This document shows, one piece after another, positions 16,223 to 24,601 of a stretch of 64,000 bases of DNA. A program made the translations under genes and the position numbers. The notes beneath the pieces were generated by a model that had not been told where the DNA came from, made no database searches, and saw nothing but the letters and a program-made list of their open reading frames with translations. How positions within the stretch are numbered: position 1 is the first letter of the stretch; every line of letters begins with the position of its first letter. The DNA is from CADBRN01 sp050944685 (GTDB lineage Bacteria > Bacillota > Clostridia > Lachnospirales > Lachnospiraceae). The stretch covers positions 62,001 through 126,000 of the forward strand of contig JBMNRP010000006.1 of NCBI GenBank assembly GCA_050944685.1, in the 5' to 3' direction.

Positions 16223-17323
16223 TTGAAAAAGAAGGCAAAAATCATTGTGGCAGCAGCCGTTATTGCAGCAGCGGCGATTGCCGCCGGCGTGGCGTATTAC
16301 GGCTTTTCGATGGCAGAAAAACCGGATCCCGACGTATTCGAGGGAGCTTACATAGAAAAATATTCCCATCCGATGGAGTGGAAGAACATCAGGGATGTCC
16401 TGTTGAAGTCCGGCTCCTCCGAAGATGGAACGGCGCATTTCGTCGTCTACAGTCAGCCGGAGGATTCCACTTATATACAGATTTTCCCGGCGGGAGATTC
16501 CTACTGCACGTTCGTATCGGTCAGTACGCCGTGCGTCATTTCCTGGAGGAACAATCCGACGCGGGGCTGGATCTCCGGAAATATCCGGAAGGTCCGCTAT
16601 GTCACTTATTCTTACGGGGACGACCGGAAACAAAACTCCTGGGATCTGACGAAATTCTTCCGGAACATGAAAGATTACCGCTGCAATATTCTCGACACCC
16701 GTTTTCTCGGCGGGGATGAGGATCCGGAAATTCTGATCCCATCCTACCCGGTGCCGGACGTCCCGAAAGAATTCCGGAACATCGATGGCAAGAGGATGCT
16801 GGTGACTCTCGAAGATCCGGAAATACTTGAAGTGAAGGATGACCCGGAAAAATCACAGGCGTTTATCGAGGGTGCCTGGCGCTTCTGCAATAAAGCGCAC
16901 GGCCATCTGACCGTCGATCCGTGGGAAGTTCTTGCGGGCGGAGAGGAGAAAGAGATCGAGCGAGAGGTCGTCGCGACAAAGAAAGACGGCTCGGACCCGG
17001 TGGCGGTGGTCAGCCTTCCGTGCTCGGTTCTGCCGAAGGAGAACAGCACACTCTACAGCCTTTTTCCCGAACTGAAGGAGTATGCCGGAAAAGAAGGGGT
17101 AAATGCGTTTCTCTGTTTTGAGCAGATTCCGACTGAGGAAGAGACCATGCAGATGCTTCTTCCGGAGGGACAGAAAATCGATTTCAATGGTGCCACCCTG
17201 GACGAGGGGCACGAGAACGCAGGGAAGGAGATCCGCTCTTTTGACGACCTGTACCGTCTCTATTTTGGCCATTCTCTGGAAGAAGGACCGACGGAATACT
17301 TCATTCACGATATGACCAATTGA
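16223..17323 (+). CDS. secreted or membrane-anchored protein of unknown function
   Basis: I do not recognise this 366-residue protein. It starts with a TTG at 16223 preceded by GAAGGAAGG. Residues 1-6 are basic and 7-28 form one Ala/Ile/Val-rich hydrophobic segment (AAAVIAAAAIAAGVAYYGF), so it is a signal anchor with the rest outside the cell; no lipobox Cys is present. The remainder is acidic and aromatic, with no repeats or known motifs. A weakly similar pair of segments (DPEILIPSYPVPDVPKEF and DPEILEVKDDPE) may reflect internal duplication. Upstream is a strong terminator and downstream the convergent NSS transporter, so it stands alone. Confidence 0.75.
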   Translation: MKKKAKIIVAAAVIAAAAIAAGVAYYGFSMAEKPDPDVFEGAYIEKYSHPMEWKNIRDVLLKSGSSEDGTAHFVVYSQPEDSTYIQIFPAGDSYCTFVSVSTPCVISWRNNPTRGWISGNIRKVRYVTYSYGDDRKQNSWDLTKFFRNMKDYRCNILDTRFLGGDEDPEILIPSYPVPDVPKEFRNIDGKRMLVTLEDPEILEVKDDPEKSQAFIEGAWRFCNKAHGHLTVDPWEVLAGGEEKEIEREVVATKKDGSDPVAVVSLPCSVLPKENSTLYSLFPELKEYAGKEGVNAFLCFEQIPTEEETMQMLLPEGQKIDFNGATLDEGHENAGKEIRSFDDLYRLYFGHSLEEGPTEYFIHDMTN

Positions 17324-17422
17324 CACGGTCAGAGAAGGACGAAATATGAGAAATCACTGAAAGGCGGCCGCAGGAAAGAAAAAGTTTACGTAAAAATATT
17401 ATGGAGACTTCCCGTTTTCGCA

Positions 17423-18838
17423 TCAGATTTTGATGATTCCGAACACGTTCATCACAGAACTGACCAGGATGATCGCCAGAAAAGCGATGGCGAGGTACTT
17501 GATAATGAAGCGGTAGGTTTTTTTTCGGCGGAAGGGCTGACCTCCGGAGGTAATCTCCGAGCTGATTCCTTCCAGCGTGACGCTTTTCAGAACGAGAATG
17601 CAGGTCGCGATAGCGGCGATCGGCATCATGACGGAATTCGAAAGAAAATCAAAGAAATCCAGGAAATCCATTCCGAGAATCGTCACCTCTGACAGCACAT
17701 TAAAGCCGAGACTGGAGAGGGTTCCCAGAACGATCATGATCACGGTGACAACCAGGGAAGCTTTTTTTCTGCTGACGCGCATTTCGTCCTCTACGGTAGA
17801 GACGCAGCTTTCCGCGAGGGAGATGGAGCTGGTGAGGGCAGCGAAGAAAACCAGCAGAAAAAAGGTGATTCCGATAATGGTTCCGGCGCCCATGCTGTCA
17901 AAGACCTTCGGCATGGTAATGAACATGAGCGAAGGTCCTGCCTGAAGATTGTCCGCGGCCTTGTTTCCGGAAAACGCAAAAACAGCGGGGATGATCATCA
18001 GTCCGGCGAGGACGGCGACGAGGGTGTCGAAGAATTCCACCTGGGAATTGCTTTTCTCGATGCTGACATCTTTTTTCATATAAGAACCATACGTATAGAG
18101 AATTCCCATCGCACAGGACAGGGAGTAAAACATCTGTCCGAGTGCGGATACCACGGTCATCCAGGAAAAATTGCGGAGATTCGGGATCAGGAAATATTTG
18201 ATTCCGGCAACCGCCCCGGGACGGGTCATGGAATAGATCGCCACTACAATTGCGAGGATGATCAGGATGGGCATCATTACCTTTGAGGCGCGCTCGACTC
18301 CGCTCTGCACGCCAAGAAGAATGACGATCATGGTGCAGGCCGCGAAAATGAGGAAATAGATCTCGACCGACAAACCGTCCGAGATAAATCCGGAAAAAGC
18401 ATTGTCACCCGAGAGAGTATGCACCGCGCCACGGAAATAAGAGACCAGGTATTTCAATACCCATCCGCCGATTACGCTGTAATATGGGACGATAATCATG
18501 GGGATGACGGCATTGATCCATCCTCCGAAGCGGAAAGGAGCGCTCTTCCCGAAGTGAAGGAAGGCTCCGACAGGACTTTTCCGCGTCATCCGGCCGATCG
18601 AGGTTTCAGACATCAGCAGCGTGTAGCCGAAGGTCAGAACGAGAACCAGATAAATAACAAGAAAAATGCCGCCTCCGTATTTTGCGGCAAGATAGGGAAA
18701 ACGCCATATATTTCCGAGGCCCACTGCAGATCCGGCGGTCGCGAGGACGTAGCCGATGGTGCCGGAAAAGCTGGACCTGGCTGAGTCATTCGAAATTGCT
18801 GCCAATTGATTTTCCTCCTCCTCCGAATCTGTCATCAT
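17423..18838 (-). CDS. sodium-dependent neurotransmitter:sodium symporter (NSS/SNF) family transporter
   Basis: A 471-residue membrane protein with about 11-12 helices. The first helix carries the NSS signature YVLATAGSAVGLGNIWRFPY (29-48), with the unwound Gly region and sodium-site residues; the GGIF and SETSIGR segments follow. Bacterial members such as LeuT, TnaT and MhsT move amino acids with Na+; the substrate here is unknown. An acidic N-terminus (MMTDSEEEEN) is cytoplasmic. The start overlaps the stop of gtrA by four bases, an unusual coupling, so both come from one minus-strand transcript. Confidence 0.92.
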   Translation of the reverse strand: MMTDSEEEENQLAAISNDSARSSFSGTIGYVLATAGSAVGLGNIWRFPYLAAKYGGGIFLVIYLVLVLTFGYTLLMSETSIGRMTRKSPVGAFLHFGKSAPFRFGGWINAVIPMIIVPYYSVIGGWVLKYLVSYFRGAVHTLSGDNAFSGFISDGLSVEIYFLIFAACTMIVILLGVQSGVERASKVMMPILIILAIVVAIYSMTRPGAVAGIKYFLIPNLRNFSWMTVVSALGQMFYSLSCAMGILYTYGSYMKKDVSIEKSNSQVEFFDTLVAVLAGLMIIPAVFAFSGNKAADNLQAGPSLMFITMPKVFDSMGAGTIIGITFFLLVFFAALTSSISLAESCVSTVEDEMRVSRKKASLVVTVIMIVLGTLSSLGFNVLSEVTILGMDFLDFFDFLSNSVMMPIAAIATCILVLKSVTLEGISSEITSGGQPFRRKKTYRFIIKYLAIAFLAIILVSSVMNVFGIIKI

Positions 18839-19218
18839 TTCTCAAGAAAAATTTTCCTCGTGATAAAGTTATATACCATGACAATAGCGGTCGCGCCCAG
18901 TTTTACCAGCATGTAATTGAAACCCAGGCGATCCACGCCGAACCACATGATCAGCTGGTTGATCCCCAGCCCGATGACGCTGAACGTGATGAATATGATG
19001 AAATTCCGAAACTGGCTGTGTTCTTCATTGACCGTGAAGACCCAGTGGACGCTGGCCAGATAGTTGAATACGGTTGATATCGCGTAGGAAAGAAAGGAAG
19101 AGAGCAGGTAATAGAGCCCGACCCATTCCGTGAAAATATACAGCAGGGCGTAATCGATGGCAAAAGCGGTCACCCCGACGATTCCGAAGCGAAACAGTTG
19201 TTTGATCAGTTTTTTCAT
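18835..19218 (-). CDS. GtrA-family membrane protein
   Basis: A 127-residue, four-helix membrane protein. It shows the GtrA pattern FGIVGVTAFAIDYALLYIF (12-30), LSYAISTVFNYLASVHWVF in the middle, and a basic C-terminus. GtrA proteins are thought to flip polyprenyl-linked sugars for teichoic acid or glycan modification; the family is also linked to unrelated roles. No glycosyltransferase sits next to it here. Instead it overlaps the NSS transporter gene by four bases, so its job may be different from the textbook one. Confidence 0.85.
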   Translation of the reverse strand: MKKLIKQLFRFGIVGVTAFAIDYALLYIFTEWVGLYYLLSSFLSYAISTVFNYLASVHWVFTVNEEHSQFRNFIIFITFSVIGLGINQLIMWFGVDRLGFNYMLVKLGATAIVMVYNFITRKIFLEK

Positions 19219-19389
19219 AATATTTGCAAAAAGTATCTTTCATAACATCAGCAAGGTGCACCTATATAAAATACATGATTTATTGCCGGAATGCAAATAT
19301 TTTGGCAAATACACGCCGTCCATCCGAAAAACATGATAAAATCATCTGGTAGCACTTCGAAACGGAAAAAATACAAAAATCACGGAATC

Positions 19390-20124
19390 ATGAGAATTAA
19401 CAAATATCTTTCTTCCTGCGGGATCTGCTCCCGGCGCGAGGCCGACCGGCTGATTTCGGACGGCCGCGTGACGATTGACGGCAGACCTGCCAGACCCGGC
19501 GACCAGGCAGAGAAGGGGATGACCGTCTGTCTGGACGGGAAACCGGTGGAGCCTCTTGCCCAGAAGACCTATCTGGCTTTCTACAAGCCGCGCGGGATTG
19601 TCTGTACGGCCAGCAGGAAGGAACCGGACAATATCATTGATTATCTGAATTACCCCGTCCGTCTCACCTACGCCGGACGTCTGGACAAGTGGTCCGAGGG
19701 GCTGATTCTTATGACGGATGACGGGGAATTGATCGACCGGATAATGTCCGCGGGAGATTTTCATGAGAAGGAGTACGAAGTGACGGTCAATGAGCAGGTC
19801 CGTCCGGAGGATCTTGCCCGGATGGAGCGGGGCGTCTATCTTCCCGATCTGAACCGCACAACGCGTCCGTTCCGTGCCAGAATGCTTGACGATCACCGCT
19901 TCCGGATCATTCTGACGGAAGGAATGAACCGGGAGATCCGCAGAATCTGCGACCGGTACGGATACCGGATTTCGAAACTGAAGCGGGTGCGTGTCATGAA
20001 CATCCTCCTGGGCTCACTGCGACCGGGAGAATACCGGAAACTCACTGCCGGGGAGATCCGCGAACTGAAAGACCGCTCGGAGAGAAGCGGATCGCTTAAG
20101 AATGGAAGGAACAGGGAATCATGA
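19390..20124 (+). CDS. rluF: 23S rRNA pseudouridine synthase, RluF/RluB-type
   Basis: A 244-residue RsuA/RluB/E/F-family pseudouridine synthase. An S4 RNA-binding domain (1-60; MRINKYLSSCGICSRREAD) precedes the catalytic domain with D99 in GRLDKWSEGL as nucleophile. The C-terminal MNREIRRICDRYGYRISKL followed by RVRVMNILLG is closest to RluF, which modifies U2604 in E. coli 23S rRNA; RluB-type activity cannot be excluded. I chose ATG 19390, where the S4 domain begins, although its ribosome site is weak; the frame is open to 19291. It overlaps ligA by four bases. Confidence 0.85.
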   Translation: MRINKYLSSCGICSRREADRLISDGRVTIDGRPARPGDQAEKGMTVCLDGKPVEPLAQKTYLAFYKPRGIVCTASRKEPDNIIDYLNYPVRLTYAGRLDKWSEGLILMTDDGELIDRIMSAGDFHEKEYEVTVNEQVRPEDLARMERGVYLPDLNRTTRPFRARMLDDHRFRIILTEGMNREIRRICDRYGYRISKLKRVRVMNILLGSLRPGEYRKLTAGEIRELKDRSERSGSLKNGRNRES

Positions 20125-22109
20125 AGGAAACCAGGACAGCGGAGAATGACACAGCGCGCATGAAGGAGCTGGTGAACCGGCTGAATGAAGCTTCCCGGGC
20201 GTATTACGCCGAAAACCGGGAAATAATGAGTGATCACCAGTACGATACGCTTTACGATGAGCTGGAGGAGCTGGAAAAAAGAACCGGAATCGTGATGGCA
20301 AATTCGCCGACGGTCCGGGTCGGCTACGAGGCGGTCGATTCGCTGCCGAAAGAGACACATGAGCGTCCGATGCTTTCGCTCGACAAGACGAAGGATGTGG
20401 AGCAGCTTCGCGGATTTATCGGATCCAACCGGACGCTTTTGTCCTGGAAGATGGACGGACTCACGGTGGTGCTCACTTACAGAGGAGGGGAGCTCGCAAA
20501 GGCGGTCACCCGGGGAAACGGTGTTACCGGAGAGGTGGTGACGAACAATGCCCGCGTCTTCGTAAATGTCCCCCGAAGAATTCCCTACACCGGCGAACTG
20601 GTGCTTCGGGGCGAGGCGTTTATCACGTATTCGGATTTTAAGCGCATTAACGAGGAAATTCCGGAGACTGAGGCCAGATACAAAAATCCGCGGAATCTGT
20701 GCAGCGGATCGGTCCGTCAGCTGAACAATGAGGTCACCGCCAGGCGCAATGTTCATTTTTACGCCTTTATGCTTGTTCGGGCGGACGGCGTCGATTTTGA
20801 AAATTCGAGGGAAAAGCAGTTCCAGTGGATGCGCAGCCAGGGGTTTGACACCGTCGAGTACCGGGTCGTGACAGCGGACACGCTTGACGAGGCTCTGGAT
20901 TATTTTCGGGAGCAGGTTAAAAAGAATGATTTCCCGTCGGACGGGCTGGTCGCATTGTACGATGACATCGCATACGGCGATTCTCTCGGCTCCACCGCGA
21001 AGTTTCCCCGCAATTCCTATGCGTTTAAGTGGGCGGACGAGATGCAAAAGACCAGACTGACCGAGATAGAGTGGAGTCCATCGCGCACGGGACTCCTGAA
21101 TCCGGTTGCAATTTTCGAACCGGTGGAACTGGAGGGTACGACGGTTTCCCGCGCGAGCGTACACAACGTGAGCATTGTCCGCGATCTGAAGCTCGGGATC
21201 GGAGATGAGATTGAGGTCTATAAGGCAAATATGATCATTCCTCAGATCAACCGGAACCTGACCGGCAGCGGGACCGCGGAAATTCCGGACAGATGTCCGG
21301 CCTGCGGAGGCCGTACGGAAATCCGGACAAACGGCGATGTGGCGACTCTTTTCTGCGTCAATCCGGACTGCCCGGCGAAGCATATGAAATCCTTTACACT
21401 CTTCGTGAGCAGAGACGCTATTAATATAGAAGGAATTTCGGAGCAGACGCTGGAAAAATTCATGGCCCACGGCATGGTCCGGACCCGGGCGGATCTTTTC
21501 CGGCTTGGCCGCTTTCACGACCAGATCGTGAAAATGGACGGATTTGGTGAAAAATCTTTTCAGAATCTGATGGAAAGTGTCGGGAAGGCGAAAACGACCA
21601 CAGTTTCACGGCTTCTTTACAGCCTGGGTATCCCCGGGATTGGTGTGGCGACGGCGAAAATGCTGAGCCGTGCCTACGACGAGGATCTGGATCGGATCCG
21701 TCATGCCTCTCTGGAGTCGCTGACTGCAGTCGAGGGGATCGGTGATGTGACCGCATCCGATTTTGTCTCCTGGTGGGGAGATGAAAAAAATTCAGATTCT
21801 GTCGATGAGCTTCTTCCGATTCTGACATTTGAGAAAGAATTTTCGGAGGAGGGGCAGGAGAGACTGGCCGGACTGGTATTCGTCGTGACCGGAAGCCTCA
21901 CCCGTTTTGCAAACCGGAAAGCCCTGAAGGAGCTGATTGAACGGGAGGGCGGAAAGGTAACCGGATCGGTCAGCGCGAATACTGACTTTCTCATCAACAA
22001 CGACGTTCATTCCACCTCCGCCAAAAACCGGAAGGCCGCTGAACTGGGCATCCCGATTCTCTCGGAAGAGGATTTCATCAGAAGGTTTCATTTGGAAGAG
22101 GAAGTATGA
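20121..22109 (+). CDS. ligA: NAD-dependent DNA ligase
   Basis: A 662-residue LigA, the NAD+-dependent ligase that seals nicks in replication and repair. In order: domain Ia for NMN binding, the adenylation domain with K110 in KMDG, the OB fold (GTTVSRASVHN), a four-Cys zinc finger near 392-418 (CPACGG...FCVNPDC), helix-hairpin-helix repeats (430-580) and a C-terminal BRCT domain (585-655; LAGLVFVVTGSLT). Length is normal for the family. The start overlaps the rluF stop (ATGA). A GC-rich 3' end contains the extended -10 promoter used by metA. Confidence 0.97.
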   Translation: MKETRTAENDTARMKELVNRLNEASRAYYAENREIMSDHQYDTLYDELEELEKRTGIVMANSPTVRVGYEAVDSLPKETHERPMLSLDKTKDVEQLRGFIGSNRTLLSWKMDGLTVVLTYRGGELAKAVTRGNGVTGEVVTNNARVFVNVPRRIPYTGELVLRGEAFITYSDFKRINEEIPETEARYKNPRNLCSGSVRQLNNEVTARRNVHFYAFMLVRADGVDFENSREKQFQWMRSQGFDTVEYRVVTADTLDEALDYFREQVKKNDFPSDGLVALYDDIAYGDSLGSTAKFPRNSYAFKWADEMQKTRLTEIEWSPSRTGLLNPVAIFEPVELEGTTVSRASVHNVSIVRDLKLGIGDEIEVYKANMIIPQINRNLTGSGTAEIPDRCPACGGRTEIRTNGDVATLFCVNPDCPAKHMKSFTLFVSRDAINIEGISEQTLEKFMAHGMVRTRADLFRLGRFHDQIVKMDGFGEKSFQNLMESVGKAKTTTVSRLLYSLGIPGIGVATAKMLSRAYDEDLDRIRHASLESLTAVEGIGDVTASDFVSWWGDEKNSDSVDELLPILTFEKEFSEEGQERLAGLVFVVTGSLTRFANRKALKELIEREGGKVTGSVSANTDFLINNDVHSTSAKNRKAAELGIPILSEEDFIRRFHLEEEV

Positions 22110-22115
22110 TATAAT
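22107..22115 (+). promoter_or_regulatory. extended -10 promoter of metA
   Basis: TGA-TATAAT, with a perfect TATAAT at 22110-22115 and the TG element at 22107-22108. The -35 region (TTTCAT at 22086-22091) is weak, as is usual for extended -10 promoters. Confidence 0.55.
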
Positions 22116-22148
22116 AGCCCTTGCTTTGATGTTCACAGTGGGGCTTTC

Positions 22149-22177
22149 CGTAAACGTCTGTTGCCAATGCGCTTACG
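22149..22177 (+). other. leader hairpin upstream of metA
   Basis: CGTAAACG (22149-22156) pairs with CGCTTACG (22170-22177) with one mismatch; a T-rich stretch (TTTGTTTTT) follows after ten bases. It could be a weak terminator or attenuator. No SAM-riboswitch or T-box core is visible in this 105-base leader. Confidence 0.35.
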
Positions 22178-22220
22178 AGGGGCCTTTGTTTTTCCAGAAA
22201 ACAAGAGAGGAGAGTATACT

Positions 22221-23150
22221 ATGCCTCTGAAGGTACAGAGTGATCTGCCGGCAAAGGAGATCCTGGAATCGGAAAATATTTTTGTGATGGATGAGGACCG
22301 GGCGATGCATCAGGATATTCGTCCTCTTCAGGTTCTGATTCTGAACCTGATGCCTCTGAAAGAGGATACGGAGCTTCAGATTCTTCGGTGTCTCTCAAAT
22401 TCGCCGCTTCAGGTCGATGTGACCTTCATGGTAGTTTCCAGCCACACGCCGAGTCACACCTCGAGAAGCCACCTGAATAAATTTTATGTGACCTTCGAGG
22501 ATATCCGCAGGAAGTATTATGACGGAATGATTATCACGGGAGCCCCGGTAGAGCTGATGGATTTTGAACAGGTCGACTACTGGGACGAGCTGGTTTCCAT
22601 CATGGACTGGACGGATACCCATGTCACCTCTACGATGTATCAGTGCTGGGGAGCACAGGCAGCCCTGTATCATTTCTACGGAATCAAAAAGCGCCTCCTT
22701 CCCAGAAAACTGTTCGGCCTGTACTGGCACGATGTTCTGAAGAGAAAGATCCCGCTGGTCCGGGGATTCGACGACAAATTTCTCGCTCCGCATTCCCGGT
22801 ACACCGGGGTAAATCTGGAAGATCTGGCTGCGCACGAGGAGATCACGGTTCTGGCTCAGTCCGAAGAAGCCGGATTTTTTCTCGGGATGGCAGACGAGGG
22901 CAGCCGTATTTTTGTTCAGGGTCATCCGGAGTATGACAGGCTCACACTGGATTCGGAATACCGCCGCGACCAGGGAAAGGGACTGGACACTTCGCTTCCG
23001 GTCCGCTATTATCCGGATGACGATCCGGAGAAGAAGCCCCTGCTTCTGTGGAGGTCTCTGTCATTCAATCTGTACAACAACTGGCTGAATTATTATGTTT
23101 ATCAGGTGACACCTTACCATCTGTACGGAGCTCCGGATTTTGGAAAATAA
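22221..23150 (+). CDS. metAA: homoserine O-acetyltransferase, MetA family
   Basis: A 309-residue enzyme that acylates homoserine as the first committed step of methionine synthesis. The catalytic Cys142 (YQCWGAQ) and H235/E237 (GHPEYDR) are present. Residue 111 is Glu (TGAPVELMDF): in this family Glu111 is associated with acetyl-CoA use, as in Bacillus cereus MetA, and Gly111 with succinyl-CoA, so O-acetylhomoserine is the predicted product. I set the start at ATG 22221 (MPLKVQSDL), with GAGAGGAG upstream; an open frame reaches 22161 but lacks a site. It is a single-gene unit ending in a clear terminator. The sulfhydrylase needed next is not in the window. Confidence 0.93.
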   Translation: MPLKVQSDLPAKEILESENIFVMDEDRAMHQDIRPLQVLILNLMPLKEDTELQILRCLSNSPLQVDVTFMVVSSHTPSHTSRSHLNKFYVTFEDIRRKYYDGMIITGAPVELMDFEQVDYWDELVSIMDWTDTHVTSTMYQCWGAQAALYHFYGIKKRLLPRKLFGLYWHDVLKRKIPLVRGFDDKFLAPHSRYTGVNLEDLAAHEEITVLAQSEEAGFFLGMADEGSRIFVQGHPEYDRLTLDSEYRRDQGKGLDTSLPVRYYPDDDPEKKPLLLWRSLSFNLYNNWLNYYVYQVTPYHLYGAPDFGK

Positions 23151-23213
23151 TCCTATGTCTCGGGAAATGAGATGACTGCAGGGGAAAATCCGGCGAAAAC
23201 GAACGGATACCCT

Positions 23214-23240
23214 GTAAAACAGCGGTTTTACGCCATTTTT
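23214..23240 (+). terminator. intrinsic terminator of metA
   Basis: GTAAAAC (23214-23220) and GTTTTAC (23225-23231) form a seven-base stem with a 4-base loop; five T at 23236-23240. Confidence 0.6.
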
Positions 23241-23248
23241 GCGGCCAC

Positions 23249-23276
23249 GGTACCGTTCAGGTACCAGGTGGGTACC
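23249..23276. repeat. three GGTACC palindromes phased at 11 bp
   Basis: GGTACC occurs at 23249-23254, 23260-23265 and 23271-23276, exactly 11 bases apart and therefore on one face of the helix. It lies between the metA terminator and the exporter gene, a plausible operator array. Confidence 0.5.
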
Positions 23277-23366
23277 AAGCTGTTACAAGGAAAATTCCCG
23301 GCCGATTTTCACAATAATTGCTTTCAATCAGATTAATTTATTTCATACATATTGGAAGGAGCTGCT

Positions 23367-24242
23367 ATGCTGACAGATGTCCTTGCGGATGCTGTTCTCG
23401 ATACGCTGAAGCTCCTCCCGTTTCTTTTTCTGACCTACCTGCTTATGGAATATCTTGAGAGCAGGACGGAAGAAAAAACGGCAAACGCGCTGAGAAAAGT
23501 GGGGCGCTGGGGCCCTGTTTTCGGAGGGGCGGTCGGAATAATTCCGCAGTGCGGCTTTTCCGCTGCGGCCGCCAGCCTGTTTTCGGGAGGAGTCATCACG
23601 GTCGGGACTTTATTATCCGTTTTTCTTTCCACATCGGATGAGATGCTTCCCATTCTGATCTCGGAAAGAGCGGGGGCCTGGCCGATTCTGAAAATCATTC
23701 TGGTCAAAATGACGATCGGAATCATTACCGGGGTGGTCGTCGATTTTCTGAACCGGCGTTTCCGGAAGAACCACAGGAATCCCCATGAAATTCACGAACT
23801 CTGTGAGAGAGAACACTGCGGGTGTGATGAAGAGGGAAATGGTTCCGGCATCGTACTTCCGGCGCTGAGGCATACCTTTCATATCGCCTTTTATATTTTT
23901 TTGATTTCCGTGATCCTGGATCTGATCCTGGCTGCGGGCGGCGAAAATACGATAAAATCAATACTTTCCGGGGAAAGTACCATAGGGGTACTGCTCTCGG
24001 CACTCATCGGACTGATCCCGAACTGCGGGGCATCCGTCATTCTGACAGAGCTTTTCCTGAAGAGAATCCTCGGATCCGGTCAGATGATCGCCGGCTTACT
24101 GGTAAATGCCGGGCTTGGGCTGCTGGTTCTGTATCGTACGAACCGCCACCCGAAGGAAAATCTTCAGATTACCGCGGTATTATACGTGTGTGGAGTGTTA
24201 TGGGGTCTTTTGATCGATCTGACGGGCATTTCGTTTATTTAG
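23367..24242 (+). CDS. putative 10-TM metal exporter (ArsP_2-type, putative manganese/arsenic transporter)
   Basis: A 291-residue polytopic membrane protein. The N-terminal half contains IIPQCGFSAAAASLFSGG with the following STSDEMLPI, and the C-terminal half a related IPNCGASVILTELFL, so the protein is an internal two-fold repeat around conserved P-x-C-G motifs. A cytoplasmic or external loop near 135-160 is rich in His, Cys and Glu (HRNPHEIHELCEREHCGCDEE), a likely metal-binding segment. These features match the family annotated as putative heavy-metal (manganese or arsenic) exporters; substrate is unproven. ATG 23367 has GGAAGGAG upstream. Three phased GGTACC elements upstream may regulate it. 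Confidence 0.8.
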   Translation: MLTDVLADAVLDTLKLLPFLFLTYLLMEYLESRTEEKTANALRKVGRWGPVFGGAVGIIPQCGFSAAAASLFSGGVITVGTLLSVFLSTSDEMLPILISERAGAWPILKIILVKMTIGIITGVVVDFLNRRFRKNHRNPHEIHELCEREHCGCDEEGNGSGIVLPALRHTFHIAFYIFLISVILDLILAAGGENTIKSILSGESTIGVLLSALIGLIPNCGASVILTELFLKRILGSGQMIAGLLVNAGLGLLVLYRTNRHPKENLQITAVLYVCGVLWGLLIDLTGISFI

Positions 24243-24323
24243 GCAATAAAAGAGTATTACTTCAATAATAAAATAACGATTGGACTCAGGTGGCGTTGGG
24301 AGCGCTGACAAGAGTCTGTTCTT

Positions 24324-24367
24324 GCCGGGCATCCGTACTGATCAGGTTTGGATGCCCGGCTTTTTTT
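24324..24367 (+). terminator. intrinsic terminator of the exporter gene
   Basis: GCCGGGCATCC (24324-24334) pairs perfectly with GGATGCCCGGC (24350-24360), followed by seven T. Confidence 0.85.
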
Positions 24368-24550
24368 CCGGACCGGAAAAATCGGGAGACATAAAATATT
24401 TCCGGCAACCGATTCAGAACCCCTTGTAGTACATACCGGAGACAGAGTCCCATTTCTTCCGGAATTATCAAAGGTTCACAATTAAATCCTGTAAATTGGT
24501 TTTATGTCACACCATTGAGATTATCAATTAATTTCAGTGCTGACGAAGCA

Positions 24551-24568
24551 GCAGTTCATATGAACTGC
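24551..24568. promoter_or_regulatory. 18-bp perfect palindrome upstream of the cell-wall-binding protein gene
   Basis: GCAGTTCATATGAACTGC, centred 43 bases before the ATG at 24602. It may be an operator, or a hairpin in the mRNA leader just before the ribosome site. The surrounding stretch 24368-24601 has no gene and no convincing promoter. Confidence 0.45.
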
Positions 24569-24601
24569 AGGGGGGATAATCAAAAAAAGGAGGCATTTAG
24601 C

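Noticed and set aside
22116..22220. SAM riboswitch or T-box in the metA leader
   Set aside because: The leader is about 100 bases and lacks the conserved core elements; only a simple hairpin is present.
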